Part shown: positions 25,308 to 38,540 of the stretch, piece by piece | Position numbering within the stretch: position 1 is the first letter of the stretch | Layout: each line of letters opens with the position of its first letter | Assembly (NCBI GenBank): GCA_036872755.1 | Contig: JAVHNS010000005.1 | Span: 1,426,001-1,490,000 of the forward strand | Direction: 5' to 3' | DNA length: 64,000 nucleotides | From: Orbilia blumenaviensis | Lineage: Eukaryota > Ascomycota > Orbiliomycetes > Orbiliales > Orbiliaceae | Notes under the pieces: generated by a model | The model's database searches: none | Seen by the model: only the letters and a program-made list of their open reading frames with translations | What the model was told of the DNA's origin: nothing | Translations under genes and position numbers: made by a program

Positions 25308-26650
25308 ACACAAACGAAAATAAAGGGGAACGACAACGATACCAAAGTTTTTTTGTCTTTTTTTTCTTTTTAATAAGCTTCCCCCCCATTTCTAAAACTT
25401 CTTCCTTTCTAGTAAATATTGATCCCCATCCCCCACCCCCTCTTTTTTTTTCTTTTTTTTTCTGGGTTTTCTCGGGGAGAGCCGTAGGACTCCTCCGTTA
25501 CTTTCGCTCCGGGTGGTAGCGAAATAGTTAGGTTCGAGAGGTCGTGGCCGTCTCTCTTTCTTTGTTACAAAAAAAACTACTTTTTTTTTTCTGGGAAATG
25601 GAAATGGGTTCACGACTTTGGGGATTGTAGATATTCTTTGGGCTTCCCTTTTTTTCCTTCCCCGGTCCCCTGTCTCCTGTTTCTCGTGTTTTTCTGTACC
25701 TGTTCCATCGCATACAAGTGTCTTTTTTACCTCCCCATATTCCATAGTGATTCCTTGTCGATTCCTCGTGGATTCGGGTTCCCTTACCCCTAATTATGTC
25801 ACTACCCTCTCCCATGTTTTCCCCTGACTGTGACTACCTTGGCGACCGGGCGTTTTAGTTTGTTATTAATAGTCCCTTTTTTTCCATCCCCTTCTTAATG
25901 GGAAATGTGGTGATGTCTACCTATCCTACCCTACCTCCTTCAGTAGTCTGTGAGGGTTTTTGTTTAGACCAGAAGGTCTATATACTACCTCCTAGGCTTC
26001 TCTACATGTCTCTTTTTTTTCTGGCTCTAGCCCCCTTGTCTACCTCTCTATTCGTTGTCAATATAGTTGCATATTCTCGGTATTCAGAATGGCATTTTTT
26101 TCATCTTCCATTTGAGACTTTTTATATTCGGGTTAGAAATCCATCCTGGTTTATTTTACTTCTTTTATTTATTACTCACTACTGCTGCTGCTGCTGCTGT
26201 GGGGTATACCTACCTATTGAATATGGGGACGGTGAAGAGCGTGGTAGTGTCAACTATGTAATTTAAAGACCGTCTTTTTCATTATCATTTATTACACATA
26301 TAAAACTTCGCTGTTGTATTCTACAGGGGCTCTTCTTTCCTGCTGCTGCTACTACTGCTTCATCTTCCTCTCAGTGCCGGTGTTATAGATTAATCTTAGA
26401 TAGTCAAAGCTGTGATGTTGCTCGTGTATTTATGGATGTACTGGCTTGGAAGATACTGATGGTTTACTTGTATACCTGTATATCTATATACATACATACC
26501 TACTATCCTTCTCCCTTGGTTAGACTCCTAATTGTATACTTACGGCCTCTTCCTCCTCCAGAAACCCATAAATTTTATTACCACAAAACAAGAAAGAAAG
26601 AAAGAAAGAAAGAAAAAAACCAAACCGCTCAAAATCATATATCCAAAATT
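25308..26650. other. Convergent intergenic region (formin 3' / LAA1 3')
   Basis: 1.3 kb of T/C-rich sequence between the 3' ends of the formin and LAA1. Pyrimidine tracts, a CTG run near 26182-26199, and a GAAA tetranucleotide repeat near 26590-26615. Several weak hydrophobic frames result from T-rich composition. Presumably two 3' untranslated regions; no gene supported. Confidence 0.55.
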
Positions 26651-29600
26651 CTAAAAATTCATCTTCAACGCAATAGTCGGCGCCGCACTAGCTTCCAAAC
26701 TCCTATTCCCCTCCTGGCCGGCTCTTACCCCGGCTCTCAACGTCTCTTCCAACAGCTGTTTTTGCTCTTGGTTTAGCCTTAATAATATCTCTTTAAACAG
26801 TAATTGGTTTATGGAGATCAGTTCCATCAGTCGAGCTGCTGTTTCTCTTTGTATGGTGTCAATGTTCTCGGGTTCACGTTTCGAGGAGAGGGCGAGGCGC
26901 CGGAGGAGGGTTTGAATTAGGAGGGGGAGGAGGATTTGTTCTGTTTTTATTTAAAAATTTGATTAATATCAGCTTTGCACTTAACCATAAAGAGGATTTT
27001 TTTAAAAAAGAAAGAAGAGGAAAGGGGATTACTTACTCTGCCCTTCATCCAAAGTCCCCACAAACCCATTAACCACCACCACGATCGCATTCTTACTCCC
27101 CTCAACCTCCTTCGCATCACTACCCACATAACTCAACAACCTCGGCAGCAACAACTTCACAAGTTCCATATCACTCTCATTTTTAGGCTGGTACATCAAC
27201 ACACTCCTACAGCAAGAAATCGCTGTTTTAACGGTAATAGTGTCCCTCAACCCATCCACAAATGAATCACATACTCTTGTGAGCAATTCATCGTTCGAAG
27301 GGATCATGTTTACTCCCGAGTGGATTAGTATTACAAAGGCGAGGAGACAGTTGCGGAGACAGATCATTGAGGCTTCCGTGTCTCTTCTACTGGCGGTTTC
27401 AGCTACATGCGTTAGTTGGGAGAGGGCGACGCGGAGTTGGGTTATTAAGGTTGGATCTTCGGTGGCGGAGGATTTGCGGGTTATTAGCTGGATGAAGCGT
27501 TTAAAGATCGGGAGGGCTTTGGGGACGACGGCCATTTGGCAGGCACCGGTTGCGAAGACGGCTGTTTTTTTTTTATAAAGATTTAGTATTATTCGCTACG
27601 TGGGAGGGTTTTGGTGGAGGGAGGGGAAGGATTACTTGAGAAGATGTGAAGTATGCAAGCGTACAAGTCCATTCTTATGACTGCAGGGAATACTTCAGCT
27701 GTATCTACCAATGCGTCCAGCGATGCCCTGATTACATTTACAGCTTCGTCTGATAGTGGACCTCGAACTGTTTTTTGATATCTTTTATTAGCACAAGATC
27801 TCTTATCGTGTAGATTTTGGAGGGAGCATATACCTGTCTTGGAATGATCAGTCAAGTTCGGTAACTGATTCGCAATAACGAGTGTTACGAGTCTGGTAAG
27901 CTCGAACATTTGGTTGATATCATCGGAAAGACTGTCTCCCTTCGCATTACTGTTCTGTCTAGCTGAAGGGTGGGAGATGCAGAGTCCTCGTGCGATCTCC
28001 ACGACTGCCAATTGGATAGGAAGCCCCTCGGTAAGAACAAGCCTATCTAAAAGATCGATTGTTTCCGTAAAGATCGCATCTTGATAGATAGCATGTCCAG
28101 AGACAGCGGGATGCAGGATCTTCTTTAAAGCCTGTAGGACCTCCAAGATTTGTTCCTTCGTGGCAAGTATTTCTGAACCACCGGGACGTCCTACGAGAGC
28201 TTCAAATGCAATGCCGAAAAGCACGAAGAAGAAGGCGACGGGTTCGTCTCTGTAGTTTATGCCGCCTTTGTCGATGTGGCCTTGCGGAGCTGAGGCAGAT
28301 TTACCGTCAAGGGCATCGAATACGAATTCACTGTCTTGTTCGATAAGACTTGCGATGGCGTCGACGAGGTCAAGCCATGAATCTTGGTAGAACTATAGGG
28401 CATCTGTTAGCCATAACCCTACCAGTGAATAGATCATCTTGTAATCCACTAACCTTAAGCAAAACATCCCTATTCAATGACGAATAAACCACGTCCAGTG
28501 ACCCACTGATACTACCAGAGCCGCTGGCATTCATAGAAATATCCGGTTCGAATCTAAGTCTTGCAAACTCCCTCAATGATGCAAGCCATAATGGTGCCAA
28601 CACGACAATATGTGGTTTTACAACATCAACGAGGTACTCTTGTTGTAAACTGGCGACCTGGAGTTCTGCCCATGCTGAAAGTAAGGACATTTTGACCATG
28701 ACTTGGGCATTGTATGAGAGGCCTCTAAGGTCGCCAATGGATGCATTTTCGGTGTCGTCTATTGTGCCCTTGGGTTAGAACCGACTGTAAACAAATTTCG
28801 AGTACTGCATGACCTACTGGAGAATGCTTCTAATGCCGTCGTCAAAAGCTTCAGAATACGCCCCATCCGATCGATGTCCTGCACGATTCCCGTAGAAATA
28901 AACGCAGCACATACATTCAGCGCCTCCGATGCTAACTCCGGGCTCGAATCAACCGCAAACGCCGGCGTCAGAGCAGATGCAATCTGTGCTTGATACTGCT
29001 CAAGTAACATAGCCTCCGGGAAATCCGGATCAGGCGTCCGTCCGAATACCTTCAAGATTTGATTGATAACTTTCAAACCTTCAATCCGAAGTGCAATGAC
29101 ATTGGCGGTACTGGCCGTGAACGCCATCTTGATTATATCCGCGATATATCTTAACAACGTCGCTGTTCCAGCCTCACCTTGCTTCCCGAGGATGTCAAGT
29201 ATGTCAAGCAAGCATTCTATCGCAAATGTCCTGACCTGCCATCTCAGTAGCTCTTGGCCCGACCCAGCGACATTACCCCCGGAGTCTTCATTCTGAGCGG
29301 AGGCAGCGAACCCGGCCACCTCCTCGTCTCCGAGGTCAATACCACCGCCACCTTGAGACCTCTGTGCACCAGGGTCCAGAGCTACCCTACTCCTCATGGT
29401 AACCATCACATTCTGACATCTGGTTACCCAATCTCCGGCTGTGAGAGTGGTCAACTGTGCCACCCAATTCTTGAACAAGTTCTTGACTTGTTCGTAGTGC
29501 GGGCGGTCATCGATCAACTCCCATAGTCTCTCTGTCAGCCCAGAGTCCGCGATCTCCACAATCCTCTGAGGATCGGACTTCATCAGTTGGTATAACCCAT

Positions 29601-32600
29601 CAATGGCAACTTCCTGAAGTTCCAAGTCCGAACTCTGCAGAAGACTCTGCAGCCTGGTCGTATACTCTTTTAGATCCAACGCAGAGGTAGCGTATATCGC
29701 AAACTGCTCATACGCTCTGAGCGCACCAATCTTCACCGTTACGCTGTCATCCGAATAGAACTGACCCAGTAGCGTAAGCATAAGCTCCCGAGGTTTGGTG
29801 AGCTCCATAAGATCTGGACCAAGTACTCCAACAAGCGAGTCACAGCATCTTGCAAGCACAGCTGTTGTGTATAACTCGTCCTCAAGGTTACCATTGACAA
29901 TCGCACCGACTTCTTCGTTATGGGTATCCGAGACGTATACCTGAGCGATCATCCCGAGCGTACTCCCCACATACCCAGAGAATGTCAGTCCTCCGGCGTC
30001 TATTGTCCTTGCCATGCCATCCAAAGACCAAAAGTGCACAATTGGATGAGGATCGTTCGCGAGTGACATAAGAATACCTAGGATAGTTTTCAGATGAAGA
30101 TTTGCAGCCATACCACCAACATGGGTTTGGACACAGCCCATGGCGACAGCACACCCGGCACGAGCATTAGGGTCCCTGTTTGCAACCACAGTATCAATCA
30201 AGTGCTTTATCTGGGTGCCCGTAAAGATGTTACCACCGATGTTGCACAGCCGACCCATCGCCTCTGCTGCAATATTCCGCACAAACGGATCAGAATCGAG
30301 TAAAAATATGTTGAGCAGGTCTTGAATGATTTTGAGAACGTTTGATTGTCTGAAACTGATCTGTGCTTGCTGGTTCTCCATCTGAACAAGTTTAAGTAAC
30401 CCAAGGAGGGCAACAGCAACATTGACAGTAATCGCGGCCTTGCGGCCAGGGTCGCGGGCAAGATTACTAGATGCTAGGAAGTTTGTAGTTTGCTCCAATA
30501 TACTTTCTTGAACTTTTGGTGGCTGGAATGGTAGCAAAAGTATAAAGAGATCGATCGCAGTGTTGACGACTTCTGTCGCTGGAGGGGCTGGATTGGGCAA
30601 GTCACCCAAAGGTACAGTATATAGGCAGACAGAGTCGTGTTCAAGACCCCCAGGGACGGGCTCATTAAGCTGTCCTTCGAGTTAGCAAGATCCATGATTT
30701 TCGTTTATCAATCAAAAACGCACCATTTTGTCTATCTGTGATGAAACCGAGGTTCGAGATGTCCAATGTCGATATCCAGATGCTTCACTAGAATCTTTCC
30801 CTAAGCTCTCCCATGCATAGCTGTCCACGTCGAGACCGTGTATCAAACTACACACACCATACGCATAGCCATCTGATACATCCCACAGCCCGTCGAACGC
30901 ACCGCTCGCATTCTGGATCTGGGTACTCAGACTGCTCGGTGTATACCTATCCGGATCTGCAAAGAAACTAGCAACTACCGTCATAAGATTGCCTTGAAGA
31001 GCTTCACCCTGCGCAACCTTAACAAGTCGGATATAGCATTGGAAAATACGCCGTCGGACCATAAGATCCAAATCCAGAAGATTGAGTGAAGGTGTGAGCT
31101 TCTGAGAGATGTCGTCGGTCTGTTTCCTGTCTGGCAATGTATTTAGGAAGTGCGACGAATTCTGCAACATTGCAGCTATTCGCTTTCCGACATCCGTTGT
31201 GACCAATCTGGCATTGAACTGGAGAAAACAAAGGATGGAACCCAATGCGCATTCTCTGACGTGAGCCAAAAAGCTAAGTTCCAGTAGGCCTCTATCATGA
31301 AGCGAGTCTTTGGCAAGTGGCTTCGGTAAAGCATTTTTCCACAGCAAAAGCAGCTGTGATAAATGGATCTTCACGAAATTTGGCCCAAGCGACATGAGGC
31401 CACCGATCAAAATCCAGGCAACCTGGATTTGGGTACTCGATGTTCTAAGATCCGAGTCTCCACTGCTCTTCAGAAGGGAAGTAGCCAGGTTCAAAATTCT
31501 GGAAGTAACATCAATTGAACCATACAGTGGTTGGAGCGGAGTGGTGCTGATGATGGCTGCCATGGCGTTTGCAAAACTAATGCTCTTTCTAAAGGATTCT
31601 CCTGTTGCCCGTTTCGAAGCCAACAGTCCAAGCTCTCTGTTGACATTGTTCATGCAGATAGTAATGATCGGAAGAAGTTGGGAAGGAACTGTCGTGACGA
31701 ATGACCGCAGGCACCAGGCAGTGCTGACCTGGACTGTATAGCTAGGATGTTGTAAAGTCTGTAGAAGGCCTTCCCGTATTATATCTTGAAGGCTCGAGAC
31801 TGTAGATTCCAACGTCCGTATCAATGATGTGAGGGCCGTCAGGGCGGCGGCAAGGGCGTACTTAGTCGGCTCGGGTCTCTCCTTGATAACTTGTGGGTAG
31901 TTCTTGAGCACATCATTGCATAGATAGCGTGTGGCAGCCAGTTGACCACTTTCACCCAGTAGCTGCTCTCCGACGACTCTCTCAAGTAGAAATCTAACAT
32001 GACGCTTTGCGGCCAGTAACCTAAATCTGTTAAGGACCAATCCTGAATGAGACAATATTTCTGTGAAGAAGTGATGGGCAATACGGCCGTAGTTGGCTTC
32101 GACAATCGGGGATCCAAGTCTAAGAAATATCTCCTCGTAGGCAAGGGCTAAAGTCGTCCGAACCTTTGAGCTGGTAGAAGGCTTGACATATATTATTGAC
32201 AATTGGCGAAGCATATCCTCCAAGGTAAGTTTTAGTTTGTTGGATTTTTTAGAGGTCCCTTGGCTCGGTGTGTCCGGACGTTCAATTTCCTCCTCATCCT
32301 GAGGCATAGTTGATGTCCTCTTGAGCTTCTTGTTGGTTTTCTTGGGGGCTTTCATAGCCATGACCTCGTCGATAGTTCCGAATGCCCGAACCATAGCTAC
32401 TGCCAAACATGAAGCTGCCGCTTTGCGAGTAGATGTGCTAGACGCTTCCGCGACCCTTAAAACTGCCGTTTTAATATGCTCGACATCATTTGGAGAATCA
32501 AAAAAGCCAGTTTCTCTTGAGCAATTTTCAAGACACTACGATACAATGTCTTTAGCAGCGGCTTTCCAATGATACGATCGAGTAACAAACCTTTAGAGCG

Positions 32601-33490
32601 CCCATAAGTATAACGTGTGACTTCTCCGAACCGATGGCACTTCGTGCCTGCTTCCAGATGTCACGAGCTATGGTCTCATCCATTGAAGGGCCAAGCATCT
32701 TCACAATTTTCGAAAGTGCCACAAAACATGATGCTCGTAATCCAGCGTGCTAAAATCCGGTACTTGTGAGTTTCCAGTCGAATATGTTTCGGAACCTATC
32801 CGAGCAAGGTGAGGCAACATACAGTTTGGGCGAGTTTGTACTGCTTTAACAGAGAGCTACACGACAGCGACGAAAGTGACAATGCCTGTCACAAGAAGTC
32901 TATGTGAGATACGGGTCAAAACTTGGTTGTTGTTTTGCAGTGGAGTGTATCTCCACGTTTCCGAACTTACGCTATCGCCCGCGGTCCTGAAGACCTCACC
33001 CAAGCAATGAACCGCTGCACTAGCGACAGAATTCGGGTCAGCGCAATGCTTCCTGATAATCAGATGCCATTGTATCATCCTAGGAAACCCACTGGCGAAG
33101 CTTGATATCCTTATCCCCTTTACCACCTCCAGATAACATAGCGTTCAACTCATTGATGCTCTCGAATAGCAATTTGCGGTCCCCGCGCCCAAAGGTCTCG
33201 GCCAGACACACACCAGTAATATCCCGTGTAACCTTTGCCGGGGCCGGGGAGCTCAGATTAAGGATCTTGAATATCTCCTTTTTAACGAAGAACTGATGTG
33301 ACGTAGCTCCATCCTTATCGAAAGAGAGCACAAGCCTCTTGAGGTCGGCTAGATAAGATAGGAGGTACAGTTCCTTCTGCTCGTTCGGAAGGGATTGTAG
33401 CTTGTTGACGTCGAGTGAGACAGTGGAAGTCTGTAACGGTCGATAGGTATCGGCATCGGCAGTACCGTCTGTCCCGCCGTTCGTGGCCAT
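26651..33490 (-). CDS. LAA1: HEAT-repeat protein Laa1/HEATR5 (AP-1 clathrin adaptor accessory)
   Basis: Ten exons on the minus strand: 33093-33490, 32971-33052, 32823-32885, 32591-32749, 30724-32535, 28818-30669, 28454-28758, 27636-28392, 27037-27561 and 26651-26940; 6243 nt, 2080 residues, close to yeast Laa1 and animal HEATR5. All phases agree, and several introns carry CTAAC branch sites. The protein is helical HEAT repeats throughout. Diagnostic segments are KLLFESINELNAMLSGG near the N-terminus, NSVASAAVHCLGEVFRTAGDS, the middle LNEPVPGGLEHDSVCLYT, and EAMGRLCNIGGNIFTG. The first intron is only 40 nt. Laa1 associates with the AP-1 adaptor at the trans-Golgi/endosome and supports clathrin-dependent sorting; in animals HEATR5 also links to dynein traffic. 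It is divergently transcribed from TACO1 with 485 bp between start codons. Confidence 0.9.
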
Positions 33491-33975
33491 CTTGAACGTG
33501 GGTAATTCGCCTTGCAGGGGACGGACTCCTCTTTCCTGGTATTTCTCGCGTGTCTATTGCTTCGTCAACAGCGCGTTATCATGGGATAAAGTCGCAGGGT
33601 AAAAGCATACGTTCGATTAAGGACTCGAGCTAGCTCGGAATCGTAAGTATCGGGAGTTCGGATTGGCGGTTAGTTTAGGTAATAATAGCTGTTCGGGAAG
33701 CTTGGACGGAGAGGAGGCCAACAGTGCAGTTCGTCAGAGCAGCTCCGAAAGCAGCTAATTGCTATCTCCAGCTCGAATTGGGCGCTTGCGTTGTGTGGTT
33801 TGGAAACTCGGCTTGGCAACTATAAAACTTCAATTGCCCAAGGGCTCTTTCGGTTCCGGATATCGAATTTCTTGATGTCTGATATCTACAAAGTAATATC
33901 CTGCACCAAACTTGCATTTCATTTCAATACGGAACGGTCTACAAAGTACCTGGTCTCTTGGTACTCGAATGCAGG
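33491..33975. promoter_or_regulatory. Shared divergent promoter of LAA1 and TACO1
   Basis: 485 bp separate the LAA1 ATG (minus, 33490) from the TACO1 ATG (plus, 33976). No gene lies between, so both promoters must be here or inside the coding regions. I see no clear TATA box. Function inferred from geometry only. Confidence 0.6.
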
Positions 33976-34543
33976 ATGTCGGCGTATGCCTATCGGCCTC
34001 TTCGGGTCCTACGGCGGGTAGTACCGACTTACCCTACCAATGGGCTCCTAGCAGGTGCTGTTAATATTCGAATTCAAGGCACGACGAGAACAGCGGCTGG
34101 GCTCCTTGATCACGACATTGCATATACGGCCAGGACTTTTTGTGTATCTTCTCAGTGTCAATCCGGTCAGTGGAGGCATGTATCCAGCTGTTACAATTGA
34201 CGGGATTACAATTGCTAATCTTAGAACCCAACATCAATATCAACACTCATGTGATAATAGGCCATAACAAATGGAGTAAAATCAGACATGACAAAGGACG
34301 AAAGGATGCAAATAAGGCAAATTCCTTTTCAAAGCTCTCGGAGCAAATCACTGAATATACGAAACGTATGTCACTGTAACTACATTATTGGCTAGTAGGC
34401 TTGGGACATTTTTGCTAAAATAAAAAAACTATATTTGCACATAGGCTATGGGCCAGATCCAAAGACCAACGGTCGATTGAAGCTTCTGCTGGACCAGGCT
34501 AAAAAATGTGTGTGAGACTTCTTGAATTCTACGCCCTTGGCGG

Positions 34544-34586
<43 letters not shown>

Positions 34587-35372
34587 TCAAGTTAACTTTT
34601 AAATTTTACGATTGCCCCAGCTGGTATGAGCGGAACTATTATGGAAAATGCCGTCAAACGAGGCCAGGGCCTATCGATATCGGGAAAACCACTCGAGACG
34701 GTCAACATCGAAGGAATGACACAGGAAGGTGTATCTTTCATAGTGTAAGAACCCGCCCCCCACGGATTTTATATCTTTACAAATCTGAGACTAATAAAAA
34801 CTAGCGAATGTGTAACGGATAACAAACTCAGGTATGTTATTGGGGTGAAAATGAAAAAAAATGTATTGTGCAGAGATTTCGAGCCTAACAATAACGGCAG
34901 GACCCTTCAAGATGTTCGCTTGATTATCAATAAAGCTGGGGGGAAGTTAACACCAGTGTCGTATCTGTTTGTGAAACATCCCTATATGCATTTGACCGGA
35001 CCCGAGGAAATGTCACCAGAAAATCAAACGGCGGCGCTCGAGGACCCAGTGCTTACGTTGCCAATTGAGTACGTTGGCCTTCTGCCCGGTGAAACATCAA
35101 CGTGGGAAGCCCGAGTTGAGTACTCAGAACCACCGTTGCAGCTTGTGGAAGACATGCAAAAAATACTACCAGAAGGTTGGTCTGTGACGAAAACTGGGCT
35201 GAAATATTATCCTTCAGACCATGTCCAAGTTGAGGATGAGAGCGAAGCAGGAGATGCCTTCAGAAATTTCGTGGAGAAATTGGAGGATTGCTCAGACGTT
35301 GCTGAAATTTACAGCAACTTGAGGTGGTCGAGTTATGAGCCACCAAAGCATGAAATTGTGCTGACAGAGTAA
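33976..35372 (+). CDS. DPC29: Mitochondrial translational activator, TACO1/YebC family
   Basis: Six exons: 33976-34165, 34261-34365, 34445-34507, 34621-34744, 34805-34831 and 34901-35372; 326 residues, phases consistent. The N-terminus (MSAYAYRPLRVLRRVV) is arginine-rich without acidic residues, a typical mitochondrial presequence. The family signature SGHNKWSKIRHDKGRKDANK spans the first splice junction, followed by RYGPDPKTNGRLKLLLDQAKK, MENAVKRGQG, VECVTDNKLR and TLQDVRLIINKAGGKL. YebC/TACO1 proteins bind mitochondrial ribosomes or mRNAs and promote translation, in mammals of COX1 and in yeast as Dpc29. Odd points are a 27-nt microexon (34805-34831) and a 37-A run inside intron 3. The start codon choice rests on the presequence. 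Confidence 0.88.
34546..34582. repeat. Poly-A homopolymer (37 nt) inside a TACO1 intron
   Basis: Uninterrupted A37 within the 34508-34620 intron, upstream of the GTTAACT branch-like site and CCCCAG acceptor. Confidence 0.9.
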
Positions 35373-38300
35373 CGAAATTTGTGATGTTTCTGTTTTGACA
35401 TCAATTCTAGAAAAGCCGGAATTCAAGCGGCTGATGCGGTTATTAACTGTATCGAATGACTGTATCCGGACAACCTCTACTCGACCCACTTGTATATAAG
35501 ATATTGTCTGCCCAGCTGGGTGTATATTATACACATTTAACGCACATTATATTATAATCAACGGATGTCTCTAGGACAAATTCCCACCCGAGTTTGCAAA
35601 CGATACCTTTTGATACTGCCACAAAAGTAACCGACTATACCGGACGCGTATCGACGAGGGCTCTGACTAAAGACTTGGCTGCATTTCCCGGGTGCCCTTG
35701 GCCACGGGGAAGCCAGGGCATAGAAAATTCGATGCAAGGAACCTGGTTCTCGAAGATCTTAAAAATGGCCCAGAAAAAGCTTTTTTTTCGTTCTGAATTT
35801 ATCTCCACACACACATCCAATCAAAGAGGACCCTTTTATGTCAGCGGCAAGTCTTCGGACGGAGAGGTTGCCATTTCGTCATAAGTCTGGCCACATGCAC
35901 ATGTTCGAGAATTGAAGAGTTCAGTCGATGAGAGCAGCCTGATGGCTTAAACTTCATCGTATTGGCGGTTGATATCAGTGCGGAGCTGAACGAAACAGCC
36001 TCCACTCGGCCCAGCGAAGCTAGGAGGAGCGCTTAGGCAAAAACTAACAGGTTTTTCTTTGGGGAAAAATTTTGCTTGCCGACAAGACGGTTTAAAAGGC
36101 AGTTGACAAAGGCATTACGAGATAAGAAACTGGGGAGCAGTTTCTCTTACAATAATAAATCGAGAAACGGCGGCCGATAGACTGTCAGAGGGCAGAGGGG
36201 CCAGAGGGGCCAGAGGGGCCATCTCTAAAAACGGCGAGGGATTTTTCAGCCAGTCTTGCAGCTGTCTGCAATTGCAACTAACAATTATAATAATATCAAT
36301 CAAGATCAGGCCGATATCACAAACCAAATAATATGAAAGAGAAAAGCAAAGCAAGAAAAGAAGAAAACAGAGAGATGAAGAAAAGAGCACAAACTTTGGG
36401 TTTCATGCAACCAAGCCGATAGTTTTTCTCGATCATCATGGCGCCCTGCAACTGTTGTAACTGTTTGAATGCGAATAGTATCATGTTGGATAGTGGTAAG
36501 TAAGTGGCTCTTAGAGGACAATCATAATATGGACCCGCCTGAAACCTCGTTCTCCTCTCTTCTTGGGTCGCACTCCTTTGTGCTACGGAGGCAACCGGTT
36601 CAATCATTTCCCAGAACCATGAAATGTGATCCAACTCGCCAGGCGAGTGGTGGCTATTATGGGATGTGTGAAAGCGAGTGAGCGAGAGATAAGGACAAAT
36701 AAATCAGGGTTGGTCAGGGCGAGTGAGCAGGATTCACATTGGTATCACACACTTGAGCTCTCCCCCCCCCCTCTCTCTCGTTCGCGAAAGTGAAAGGAGT
36801 GGAGCGGTTCCCACTGTTCCGTGACTGGGAGGACGGCTGCAGGCCAGCATGAATATCCCGCCTGCAATGCGTCACTGAAGACTGATCAATCCCTCGAGTC
36901 GACGGCGAGGTGGTGTGAACTAATTGCCTTGATACAATAATGCAATGAGACCTTTGTTGATATCTGCAACCTCAAATGCAAACATTGATATCTCTTGCTG
37001 TAATATTCCTGTAACATAGCATACTTGATGTACGAAAAGTATGCACGATGCATATGTATGTATGCCGCCGAAAGCGAGACGGTCGAAGCGGTCGAATAAA
37101 AAAGATCCATCTATCAAGCATTCAATCAATCAGTGATGTCTTAAAATTCTTCCCTGCATGCACGTTTGAAGAGAGAAATAGCCCGACCCCGGCCCAGTCC
37201 TGGCCTTCCTGCCTGCCTGCCTGCCTGTCTTTCATGGGGTCTTGTTGGTTTGGTGGTTCCCTTCGACTAATTCTCACCAGACTTTCCCTTTTTTTCCTTT
37301 TTCCGTTTTCCTTTTTTTTCTGGCTGTGGGTTTCGGTCGTCCACGCCGAAAATATAATTCTGGGCACATTCCATTCTCTCGTTTCCCTCTCGTTTCCCTC
37401 ACCTCATCTGTTCATTTTTCCCAGTATCAGCACCAAACCGCTTGCAGACTTGCTCTGTAACCTCCCAGAAAACCCCCATATCAGTAAAGATTCCATCGTT
37501 GTATTTCGGTTCGATCTGTCTATAGCCAGCTTCGGTGTCTTCGAGGATTCAGTCTTAGGTAGCCAAGTTGTGGTGTGGTTTTGGTTTGTAGGGGTCGTCC
37601 AAACATCTCAGGCGTGGGATTCAACTTCAACTTCAGCTTCAACATCAAGTTAAACTTGAACTTCAATCAATCAATTAATCACAACCTCGACTACTTTTCT
37701 TGCACCGTTTCAGGCCCGGTTGGAATTTCCACCTAGAAGTCCCATTCTATCATTGCATTTCCGGCCGTCTCTTCGGGTTCTCGTTTCGGCTCTCGCTCGA
37801 CTACTAGCTCCCTTGAAAATCTAATATCACCTATCTACAGCCTACCGGCGCCTCTTTCCTCTACGGTTCAGTCGCAGGGCTTCGGGTGCGGGACGCTGCA
37901 TACCCAAAAACCGTAGATTTCCAAGCGGCGTTACCAAACGTCGTGGTTACCAAGTTGGCGGTTAACAGCTCTCTCAAGTTCTCTTACTCCCATCCTCTCC
38001 TTGGACCACGCCCTATGGTCTGCGGAGACATCAAGAAACCACCATAACTTCACCGACCTCAACCTCCACCTTCATTGCTACGATCATTGCAATATCTGCC
38101 GTACCATCGGTCTCTACCGTTGACTCTCTCCGAATCTCTCACGAGGTAACCGCCTCGATGGGATAAATTGGCCTATCCTTCCCGGTTCACGTTCCTGAAC
38201 ACGTTCCCGCTCGTCAACCTTGGGGGATCCCCTCCCTCCCTCATTCAACCGTCATCCAAATTGACAGCTCGTGTGCGATGAGCAGCCTGCCCAGCTTGCT

Positions 38301-38540
38301 CACTTGTTAAGGGTCAACTTCGGGGCACACAGGCGCCAGGATTGCTGGTGGTATGTTAAGAATTCCTTCACCCTACCTTTTCTCGAGAACTGACTGACAA
38401 CGTCCATTCTCAGGTTCTCCCTGTTGGTTCCCTATTGTCCATTGCTCGACTAAGCATACCAGGTCAGGTGCTCGGGTTATCCGTTCTGCCCCCGATATAT
38501 ACCTAAATTTAGGGTATTTCAATCATAAAGTATAATCAAG
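35373..38540. other. Intergenic region upstream of the CorA-type transporter
   Basis: 3.2 kb without a supported gene. It contains three copies of a 9-bp CAGAGGGGC unit (about 36193-36220), a C9/CT tract (36764-36780), GCCT repeats (37209-37228), and CT-rich sequence from 37170 to 38540 typical of a long fungal promoter and leader. A frame at 37048-37653 has no family resemblance. Confidence 0.5.

Noticed and set aside
24551..25345. 264-residue minus-strand frame
   Set aside because: Antisense shadow of the formin C-terminal tail.
37048..37653. 201-residue plus-strand frame before the CorA-type gene
   Set aside because: Low-complexity Phe/Ser/Leu composition from CT-rich leader DNA, no family features, no supported splice partners.
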